A stretch of 35,061 nucleotides of DNA from an uncultured Treponema sp. (lineage in GTDB: Bacteria > Spirochaetota > Spirochaetia > Treponematales > Treponemataceae), in assembly GCA_946628495.1 (NCBI GenBank), contig CAMOWQ010000009.1:1-35061 (forward strand), read 5' to 3'. This document shows, piece after piece, positions 7,361 through 14,011 of the stretch. The position numbers and the translations under genes are program-made. The notes below the pieces were generated by a model. It saw only the letters and a program-made list of their open reading frames with translations. It did not search any database and was not told where the DNA came from. Position 1 is the first letter of the stretch, and every line of letters starts with the position of its first letter.

Positions 7361-9241
7361 CTACCAGCGGTTACCAAAGAAAATAAGATTATGTTTTGTA
7401 CGCCAACGAGAAAGCACATACGCATCTTCGCCATAAGGCGTTTGATTTCTGTCTGTACGCTGCTGATGAACGACATTCATATTCCTTACTTCTATGCATA
7501 AACGATATGAATCCCCCTTTAATGCATAAACAATAAGAGACTCCCTTGAAACAATTCTTTCTGAATAAGAGGCCACACAATTATGCAGGTTCGAGGCAAC
7601 ATTTACCAACTCATTATAATCTTTTGGGAGAATAAATTTAAAACCGTCAATTTCATCTTCCAAAGCAGATTCCGCCGCCGTATATGAATACTGAACATTT
7701 GGATGAGCAATGCGTCTTGTAACATCCGAAAGCACATCATGATTATATTCAGTAAAGCCGTCGCGAAGAATTTGCACGCGTACATTATAATCAATATTTT
7801 CAAAATGACGGCAAAACATTCTTAAAGCATCTTCACCCATACTGCTACAACGATAATGCATATAATTCCTACCATCATAGGTCTCAAAAAAATCTTCTTC
7901 TAGAACAGTACGTTTTATAAGATTCCAGGAAGCTTTTTCGCCTTTTAAAGGAATTATCCAGGTAAAGAAATCCTTAAAATAATGAAAATTACGATGAAAC
8001 ACAGAGCATATATCTTCATGCTTTAGAATTTGCTGAATTATATTAACATCCTTAAATCCAAAATCGCACAAATATTTATAGGCACGAAGTACATTTGAAT
8101 AATTTTCCAGATAAATTTTACGCAGAGATTTAAATGTTTTAATTCCCAGAACTTCGCAATATTTATAATAACAGTTTGGATCAAATCTATACGGTTCAAG
8201 AAATTCCGTTACATTCTTTTCTTCATCATAAGCAAAATATTCCTTATCAAACATTATTTCAAAAAATAAACGCGGCTCATAAGGAATATAAAGAATAGCT
8301 TTTAAAATCATTCCATACACAGAAGTCTTATTACAACGATGATTGGTCATCCACCAGTAAGAAAATGCCATCTTATCAGGAAGTTCCGACATATTCATAA
8401 AATTGATTTTTCGATTAAGCAGCTTGCATGTAAGTTCCTGTAAACGAAGCATACAACATTCATAAACTTCATCTGGATAATACATGCCGGAAGCAACATT
8501 TTCAGAACTTGCCAATGAATAGATTTTAAATGCCTGATTTTTTATCTGTCTGTAAACACCGTTTTTTACATCATATTCTTCGCTTGTAACAAGAAACGGT
8601 ATTTCTTTCATAACAGATTCTGAATAAACAAATTCCTTTTCTAAAGCCATGCGGTTCAGCGAATACTGCTCAAGTATAAGCGTAAGATTTTTTGAATCGA
8701 CTATGAGTCTGTAAAACAAAACATCCTTATGTACTTTAAAGGGGAAATTTTTAGCAACTTTGCTTTTCTGTTTTCTTTCTTCTAAATCTTTCTGAAAATT
8801 AAGATATTTTTTATATTCTTTTATATATTTCCGTAAATCTTCGGATGAAAGTTCGTGCAATAATAAATCATGCCGTTCTATTTTTCTGAATAAATCCGAA
8901 CCATAATATTTTGTCGAATAATACTTAGAACCACCAGATGCAAGCTCATCTTTTGATAAATAAACATATTTTATTCCTTTTAGATTGCAGCGGCTTGTAA
9001 CAACAGTTTCATCAGTTTGCTCAAGAATTCGTTCCCAGCAAAAATGTTCAGGACAAAAACAATACAGTCCGTCATCACAAAGCCTTTTGATAAGAAGCGT
9101 ATTCTGTTCCAAAGGATTGTATTCAACAAGAGAAAAACTTTCTTCAGCAAAATTCCTGCAAAACCAAAATTCATCAACAGTATTTTTTGCATGAAACAAA
9201 GAGATGTTCGACAGAAAATGTTTATTTGCAAAAAAGTTCAT
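7361..9241 (-). CDS. PcfJ-like protein (C-terminal PcfJ domain), function unknown
   Basis: The last 100 or so of 626 residues resemble the PcfJ-like family, named after a protein on the enterococcal conjugative plasmid pCF10. The recognisable features are ILPKDYNELVNVASNLHNCV with a Leu-x-x-Cys-Val core, then a Tyr/Ser region, VYALKGDSYRLCIEVRN, and HQQRTDRNQTP followed by an RW. Function in this family is not established. The first 500 residues are rich in aromatic and charged residues and show no motif I know: no P-loop, no zinc-binding cluster with clear spacing, no signal peptide or membrane helix. It follows the FliG-like gene by 17 bases on the same strand, so the two form an operon. 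The ATG at 9241 has only a weak GGGG upstream. No conjugation, phage or relaxase gene is nearby, so here it looks chromosomal rather than part of a mobile element. Confidence 0.6.
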   Translation of the reverse strand: MNFFANKHFLSNISLFHAKNTVDEFWFCRNFAEESFSLVEYNPLEQNTLLIKRLCDDGLYCFCPEHFCWERILEQTDETVVTSRCNLKGIKYVYLSKDELASGGSKYYSTKYYGSDLFRKIERHDLLLHELSSEDLRKYIKEYKKYLNFQKDLEERKQKSKVAKNFPFKVHKDVLFYRLIVDSKNLTLILEQYSLNRMALEKEFVYSESVMKEIPFLVTSEEYDVKNGVYRQIKNQAFKIYSLASSENVASGMYYPDEVYECCMLRLQELTCKLLNRKINFMNMSELPDKMAFSYWWMTNHRCNKTSVYGMILKAILYIPYEPRLFFEIMFDKEYFAYDEEKNVTEFLEPYRFDPNCYYKYCEVLGIKTFKSLRKIYLENYSNVLRAYKYLCDFGFKDVNIIQQILKHEDICSVFHRNFHYFKDFFTWIIPLKGEKASWNLIKRTVLEEDFFETYDGRNYMHYRCSSMGEDALRMFCRHFENIDYNVRVQILRDGFTEYNHDVLSDVTRRIAHPNVQYSYTAAESALEDEIDGFKFILPKDYNELVNVASNLHNCVASYSERIVSRESLIVYALKGDSYRLCIEVRNMNVVHQQRTDRNQTPYGEDAYVLSRWRTKHNLIFFGNRW

Positions 9242-9258
9242 TTTTACCCCAAAATTAT

Positions 9259-10005
9259 CTAATGCCTGCCAAAATAAGTTTCCAGACGATTATACCGGCT
9301 ATCAGTTTCATCACAAGAATCCATATAATCATCTATTATTTTTAAGGTTTCATTATAGGTTTCTTGAGAAGGTACAGGCATCCGTGAAAAATCTTCAGTT
9401 AATTGGCTGTATGCATCCTGAGACATTGATCCAAACAATGCATTTTTTAGCTGCTCATCACCCAAAACATACACACTATGCAATTGTGCAAGAGATAATT
9501 TCTTTTTGACAGCATTTATTTGTCCCATCGACATTGAAAAAGCAAAGTCAGATTTATTAAAGAAGGTTTTTATCTGTTTTACAAGCCACTTATCCGAAGG
9601 CTCCTGTGACATTAACTTTTCATTATAAATCTGATTCAATTCTTCATAAGAAAGATTTTCCATGCCAATCTGCAGCTGCACAAAGTCTTCGGGTTTAATA
9701 ATATCAGCTCTGGAAAGAATACAGCCAATTTCCTTTTCTTTTAGGGTAACTTCCATTTTTCTTAACTTATCAGAAGATTGATCTTGAACAACCTCGTAAG
9801 AATTTTCATCATTTTTCATTTTTAGTATTACTTTACGAGTTTCTTCAGGAAGTGTATTTAGAACTTCTTTTTTCTTTGATTCATCAAGCTGGTCAATACA
9901 AAATGAAAGTGTCGAAAGATAATATTTTGTAGCATACAGAAAAAAAGAATCCTGATATTTCTGTTTTAGATTGTCCAATGCCTGCTTAGTTTCTTCAAGT
10001 CCCAT
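9259..10005 (-). CDS. FliG-like domain protein, function unknown
   Basis: A 248-residue, helix-rich cytoplasmic protein without signal or membrane segments. Its last 90 residues align by eye with the FliG C-terminal pattern: LSLAQLHSVYVLGDEQLKNA followed by LFGSMSQDAYSQLTEDFSRM, compared with FliG's LA.ALKGA.EEL...FF.NMS.RAAEMLKEDME, then a helix (TYNETLKIIDDYMDS) where FliG has its final helix. The start (LDESKKKEVLNTLPEE) also resembles the armadillo-like FliG repeat. FliG is the rotor protein of the flagellar switch, but this protein is too short and divergent to be the main one, and no flagellar genes are nearby. It leads an operon with the PcfJ-like gene. There is no Shine-Dalgarno; an extended -10 box ends seven bases before the ATG. 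Fold resemblance is moderate evidence; the role is unknown. Confidence 0.55.
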   Translation of the reverse strand: MGLEETKQALDNLKQKYQDSFFLYATKYYLSTLSFCIDQLDESKKKEVLNTLPEETRKVILKMKNDENSYEVVQDQSSDKLRKMEVTLKEKEIGCILSRADIIKPEDFVQLQIGMENLSYEELNQIYNEKLMSQEPSDKWLVKQIKTFFNKSDFAFSMSMGQINAVKKKLSLAQLHSVYVLGDEQLKNALFGSMSQDAYSQLTEDFSRMPVPSQETYNETLKIIDDYMDSCDETDSRYNRLETYFGRH

Positions 10006-10012
10006 ATATTTT

Positions 10013-10040
10013 AATATAGCACAAAAAAGTTTTGGTGCAA
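10013..10040 (-). promoter_or_regulatory. Extended -10 promoter of the FliG-like gene
   Basis: On the minus strand TTGCAC (10040-10035), a 16-base spacer and TGC-TATATT (10021-10013) end seven bases before the ATG at 10005. Transcription would begin at or next to the start codon, and no Shine-Dalgarno precedes the ATG. Confidence 0.5.
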
Positions 10041-10055
10041 GAAATGTAAAAAAAA

Positions 10056-10826
10056 TTAAAGCGAAAAATCTTTTCCAAGATAAATTTCGCGGGCAAGATC
10101 AGACTGCAATATTTCTTCGCGGCTGCCTTGAATCATGATAGTACCCGTATTTACAATGATGGCACGGTCTGTAATTTCAAGCGTATCGCGAACATTATGA
10201 TCTGTTATAAGAATACCGATACCGCGTTTTGCAAGAAGTTTTATCATTGCCTTGATATCGGCAACAGCAATAGGATCGATTCCGGCAAAAGGTTCATCAA
10301 GCAAAAGAAATTTAGGCTCTACTGCAAGCGAACGTGCAATTTCGGTACGTCTTCGCTCTCCACCAGAAAGTGTAAATGCCTTTTGATAACGTATACGTCC
10401 GATTGAAAATTCTTCGATTAAATCTTCAAGACGCTGTTTTTTTTCTTTATAAGATAAATCTTTTCGTGTTTCAAGAATTGACCATATATTATCTTCAACC
10501 GTGAATTTTCTAAAAACAGAAGGTTCCTGTGGAAGATACGAAATGCCAAGTCTTGCACGTTTATACATTGGAAGTTTAGTAAGGCATTTATCATCAAGAA
10601 AGATGTCGCCGGAAGTAGGTTTATAAAAACCTACGACCATATAGAATGTAGTTGTTTTTCCAGCCCCGTTCGGTCCAAGAAGACCAAGAACTTCACCCAT
10701 CTGCATTGAAAAATCTATACCTTTTACAACCTGCTTATGACCAAAACTTTTATACAGCGAATTTACACGTAATATATGCTGATTTTCAGGGGCAATTACT
10801 GTTTTTGATTCTTCATTTTCATCCAT
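10056..10826 (-). CDS. lptB: LPS/glycolipid export ABC transporter ATPase LptB
   Basis: The 256-residue ATPase drives extraction of LPS or a comparable glycolipid from the inner membrane in the LptB2FGC complex. It shows Walker A GPNGAGKTTT, a Q-loop in SYLPQEPSVFRK that is typical of LptB, signature LSGGERRR, Walker B FLLLDEPFAGIDP and the switch His in LITDHNVRDTLE. The longest frame begins 23 codons earlier, inside lptA; I chose the ATG at 10826 because it is preceded by AAGGGG at good spacing and leaves a one-base gap after the lptA stop. It is the third gene of lptC-lptA-lptB. lptF/lptG permease genes are not in the window. The N-terminal 15 residues are acidic and longer than in enteric LptB. 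Confidence 0.95.
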   Translation of the reverse strand: MDENEESKTVIAPENQHILRVNSLYKSFGHKQVVKGIDFSMQMGEVLGLLGPNGAGKTTTFYMVVGFYKPTSGDIFLDDKCLTKLPMYKRARLGISYLPQEPSVFRKFTVEDNIWSILETRKDLSYKEKKQRLEDLIEEFSIGRIRYQKAFTLSGGERRRTEIARSLAVEPKFLLLDEPFAGIDPIAVADIKAMIKLLAKRGIGILITDHNVRDTLEITDRAIIVNTGTIMIQGSREEILQSDLAREIYLGKDFSL

Positions 10827-10827
10827 T

Positions 10828-11520
10828 TTAATTCCCCTTTCTTTCCTGATTATTTTCGCTTTTTTCTTCAGAATTCGTTCCGTCGGTTTCGGCAATCTGC
10901 TTTGTATCTTTTACAGAACCTTTTACGTTTCCGTCCAAAGTAATTTCCTGAGTATCCATATCAAGCGTTATATGCTGTGCACGGAACGTATCATCATTCT
11001 GTTTTATCTGTGCATTTCCTGAAAGTTCAAGCATCTGCTGGTCTTTCTGATAAACCGCATAAGCAGCAGTACATACATTGTCTTTTTGAGTAAGATTTAT
11101 ACCAATCTGCAAAACGGCGATGTTCGTTTCCTGATTATATTCTATCATTTGAGCAGAAGCTTTTACATCGTTATCTTTATCTTCAAGTTTTACACTGCCT
11201 TTTAATGACGCAACCTTGCTTTCGCGGTCATATTCAAGATTTGCACATGTAAATTCCATATTTGTTTTAAGATTTTTTCCAACAACATTACCGTCAGCTT
11301 TTATATAACGGTAATCTTCGCCAGAAAGTTCTATGCTATCAGAAGAAATTTCCATCGTTTCCGTAAGAATATATGCATTTCCAGAAAGTTTAGTAGTTGT
11401 ATTTTTACTTCCAGCCTGACCTGACATAGTTCCGGCAGAAAAGGTTATTTTTTCTGCATAAACAAGACTGCAAAAAAGAAAAACTGACAATGTTAATGAA
11501 AAAAACTTTTTGAATTTCAT
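10828..11520 (-). CDS. lptA: LptA/OstA-like periplasmic glycolipid carrier
   Basis: A 230-residue exported protein with a Sec signal peptide (about 1-22, KKFFSLTLSVFLFCSLVYA) followed by repeating strands of the OstA/LptA beta-jellyroll type. The repeats read as short units such as ISSDSIELSGEDYRYIKADGNVVGKN, MEFTCANLEYDRESKVASLKGSV and AQHITLDMDTQEITLDGNVKGSV (key residues only: alternating hydrophobics ending in G-N/S-V). LptA polymerises into the periplasmic bridge that carries LPS-like lipids from LptC to the outer membrane. The final 25 residues are a charged Glu/Asn/Lys tail of low complexity. Its ATG overlaps the lptC stop (ATGA), indicating translational coupling. Identification rests on the strand pattern plus the lptC/lptB neighbours. 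Confidence 0.85.
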   Translation of the reverse strand: MKFKKFFSLTLSVFLFCSLVYAEKITFSAGTMSGQAGSKNTTTKLSGNAYILTETMEISSDSIELSGEDYRYIKADGNVVGKNLKTNMEFTCANLEYDRESKVASLKGSVKLEDKDNDVKASAQMIEYNQETNIAVLQIGINLTQKDNVCTAAYAVYQKDQQMLELSGNAQIKQNDDTFRAQHITLDMDTQEITLDGNVKGSVKDTKQIAETDGTNSEEKSENNQERKGN

Positions 11521-12059
11521 TCCTGTTCTCCGCTGGTTTCTATTGTACCGCTGACAGTTCCCGTAAACGCAAAATCACCGCTTACTCCACTTGCAGAAAA
11601 ACCGCTTCCGAATATTTCGATATCATCTTTTTTTATCCGGACATTGGTACTGCGCCCACTTACAAGCTGTTCATTTTTGGAATTCCAGCGAAGGCTTTCT
11701 GCAAAAACAGTTGCATTTTTTGACTTGCTGAACAGACGGATACTATCATACAACTCATAGAATTCTCTATCGGTATCAAGCATAAGAAGCCCGCAATGAC
11801 CTTCTGTAGCAACTTCTTTTTTATCGTCATAGGAGATGAAATCAACATTTTTTATGTACGATTCCGAAGAGCCTTTATACTGTTCAAGTTTTTCAGCCTT
11901 AAGCTCAACTTTTTTTCCAAAATCTTCGTATCTTGTTAAAGATGCCCCGGAAAAAACAAATTCAGGAACTTTATCTTCGGCAGGAACCATTTCATCATAT
12001 TTTAATGAACATGAAAAAAACATAAATGAAATTATCAAAAAAAACGCACATTTTTTCAT
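11517..12059 (-). CDS. lptC: LptC-like lipoprotein
   Basis: A 180-residue protein that starts with a lipoprotein-type signal (MKKCAFFLIISFMFFSC, probable lipidated Cys17; the -3 Phe is a relaxed, spirochaete-style lipobox). The rest is beta-rich with the LptC/YrbK pattern: FSGASLTRYEDFGKKVELKA, a strand pair around EVATEGHCGLLMLDTD, and SLRWNSKNEQLVSG, which matches the L.y....~l.s closing of the family. LptC is the bitopic protein that receives the lipid from LptB2FG and hands it to LptA. In enteric LptC the anchor is a helix; a lipid anchor here would be a variation. It overlaps lptA by four bases and starts 29 bases after the acyl-CoA synthetase stop. The assignment depends partly on operon context. 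Confidence 0.75.
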   Translation of the reverse strand: MKKCAFFLIISFMFFSCSLKYDEMVPAEDKVPEFVFSGASLTRYEDFGKKVELKAEKLEQYKGSSESYIKNVDFISYDDKKEVATEGHCGLLMLDTDREFYELYDSIRLFSKSKNATVFAESLRWNSKNEQLVSGRSTNVRIKKDDIEIFGSGFSASGVSGDFAFTGTVSGTIETSGEQE

Positions 12060-12088
12060 TATCTGACAATAATCCCCGCCGATTTTTT

Positions 12089-13795
12089 TTAGAACTCCTG
12101 CTTTATTTTATCGGCATCCTTACCTTTATCTTTTTCCCTGATTTCAACACGCCTTATTTTACCGCTGATTGTTTTTGGCAAATCCTTTACGAATTCATAA
12201 ATTCTAGGGCATTTGTACATGGCAGTATTTTCTTTTGCAAATGTCGAAATTTCAACTTCCATTTCTTTAGGGTCTTTATCAGCATATTCAGCAGACAAAA
12301 CAATTGTTGCCTTAACTGCCATTCCGCGTTTTGAATCTTCAACGCCTGTTACTGCGCATTCAAGTACAGCCGGGTGTTTTTGCAGAATAGATTCAACTTC
12401 AAACGGACTGATTCGATATCCCGATGATTTAATAATATCATCTTTTCTTCCAACGAACCATACATATCCGTCATCATCCATATAAACATTGTCGCCTGTA
12501 TGATAAACACCACCGTCAAAAGCTTCGGCAGTAAGCGAAACATCTTTATGATAACCCATCAAAAGTCCAAATGGACGACCGTCTTCTACATGAATGCACA
12601 ATTCTCCGGTTTCGCCTGCTGGTACAGGTTTTCCATTCGGATTAAGAACTTCTACTTTATACAACGGATTAGGTCTTCCCATAGAACCTGGTCTTACTTC
12701 GCAAAATTCCATGAAGTTTCCACAAATAATAGTAGATTCTGACTGTCCGTAACCTTCGTAGATTTTTTTGCCTGTTTTTTCAAGCCACTTATTATAAACT
12801 TCGCCATTAAGAGCTTCTCCTGCAGTACTGAATCTGCGGCATTTACTCAAATCATATTTTGACAAATCCTGACGAACAAGGAAGCGGTAAACTGTCGGTG
12901 GCGCACAGAAAGTTGTAAGCCCGTATTTAGAAATCATCTGAAGCATCTTATCCGGCTTAAGCATGTTCATATCGTAAACAAACTGAGCTGTTCCACAAAT
13001 CCACTGGCCATATAGTTTGCCCCAGGTTGCTTTTGCCCAGCCAGTTTCGGCAATTGTAAGATGAAGTCCGTCATCAACAACACAATGCCAGTATTTTGCA
13101 GTCATAATATGTCCGATAGGATATACAAAATCCTGCAATACCATTTTAGGATAACCAGAAGTTCCCGATGTAAAATACATAAGCATAGGATCATTATTAT
13201 GAGTTGCAGCTTCTCCAACCGGACGTGGAAACTCTGGATCTACTTTTTCGTATTCATCATGAAAACTAATCCAGCCTTCTCTTGCAGGTCCAACCGTAAC
13301 CTTATATTTTACAGTTTCTGATTTTGGCATTGCCTTTTCTATTTCTTCAAGTATGTGCGGATTATCATAAGAAATAATCATCTTTACATCAGCAGCATTC
13401 GCGCGATATTCGATGTCTGCCTGTAAAAGCTGGTCTGTTGCAGGAATTACAATTGCACCAATTCTATGAAGAGCAGGCATAAGAATCCACCATTCATAGC
13501 GGCGGCGCAAAATAAGCATAACGGTATCGCCCTTCTTAATACCTTTAAGTGTAAGCCAATATGCAGCTCTTTTTGATTCACGGGAAATATCAGCAAAGGT
13601 AAAAACTTTTTCTTTATCGCAATTATCATCTATCCATACAAGTGCCCTTTTATCCGGCTGTTCTCTTGCATAGCGGTCAACAATATCATAAGCAAAATTA
13701 AAATTTTCAGGTGCTTTAAGCCTGCAGTTTTTCACAAAATCATCATAGCTGGTAAACTCTCTATCTTCTACCAAAAACTCATGAGCAAGATTCAT
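12089..13795 (-). CDS. AMP-forming acyl-CoA synthetase (medium-chain/acetyl-CoA synthetase-like)
   Basis: A 568-residue member of the acyl-adenylate-forming superfamily, which activates a carboxylic acid with ATP and then CoA. Motifs in order: the phosphate loop YFTSGTSGYPKMV, the A5 motif GYGQSESTIICGNF, the A7/A8 block TGDNVYMDDDGYVWFVGRKDDIIKSSGYRISP (key residues TGD, GR..D, GYRI) and the catalytic Lys in PKTISGKIRRVEIR. Overall it resembles the medium-chain (MACS) branch more than FadD. The natural substrate cannot be read off. The longest frame starts at a TTG at 13810; I chose the ATG at 13795 because GAGG lies nine bases upstream. It precedes lptC with 29 bases between and may be cotranscribed with the lpt genes, linking fatty-acid activation with envelope lipid export, or the link may be positional only. 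Confidence 0.88.
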   Translation of the reverse strand: MNLAHEFLVEDREFTSYDDFVKNCRLKAPENFNFAYDIVDRYAREQPDKRALVWIDDNCDKEKVFTFADISRESKRAAYWLTLKGIKKGDTVMLILRRRYEWWILMPALHRIGAIVIPATDQLLQADIEYRANAADVKMIISYDNPHILEEIEKAMPKSETVKYKVTVGPAREGWISFHDEYEKVDPEFPRPVGEAATHNNDPMLMYFTSGTSGYPKMVLQDFVYPIGHIMTAKYWHCVVDDGLHLTIAETGWAKATWGKLYGQWICGTAQFVYDMNMLKPDKMLQMISKYGLTTFCAPPTVYRFLVRQDLSKYDLSKCRRFSTAGEALNGEVYNKWLEKTGKKIYEGYGQSESTIICGNFMEFCEVRPGSMGRPNPLYKVEVLNPNGKPVPAGETGELCIHVEDGRPFGLLMGYHKDVSLTAEAFDGGVYHTGDNVYMDDDGYVWFVGRKDDIIKSSGYRISPFEVESILQKHPAVLECAVTGVEDSKRGMAVKATIVLSAEYADKDPKEMEVEISTFAKENTAMYKCPRIYEFVKDLPKTISGKIRRVEIREKDKGKDADKIKQEF

Positions 13796-13929
13796 AAAAC
13801 AATACCTCAATATTCAAAATTATACAAAACTGTCTTAACTATAATATACAAAACTTTTTAAATTCATAGAGATTATGACATTTTTTAATTATTTGTCAAT
13901 GCAGTTAAAATAATGCATTCCTCCCAAAC

Positions 13930-13969
13930 AATACAATCTTTCTAATTTGCAATTTAAAACGATTGTATT
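13930..13969. promoter_or_regulatory. Inverted repeat in the acyl-CoA synthetase / AAA divergent region
   Basis: AATACAATC at 13930-13938 is repeated perfectly inverted as GATTGTATT at 13961-13969, separated by 22 bases. The repeat brackets the proposed -35 box of the AAA gene and overlaps its -10. It could be a two-site operator or chance in AT-rich DNA; no cognate regulator is adjacent. Confidence 0.35.
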
Positions 13970-13974
13970 ATATT
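13947..13974 (+). promoter_or_regulatory. Candidate promoter of the tandem AAA ATPase gene
   Basis: TTGCAA (13947-13952), a 16-base spacer and TATATT (13969-13974) lie about 38 bases before the ATG, which has AGGAG twelve bases upstream of it. Confidence 0.45.
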
Positions 13975-14011
13975 AAATCAAGCAAACTTTTTTTAGGAGA
14001 ATTAAACAAAA

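Noticed and set aside
7361-9241. PcfJ-like gene as evidence of a conjugative element or prophage
   Set aside because: No relaxase, type IV secretion, integrase, att sites or phage genes nearby; flanking genes are housekeeping.
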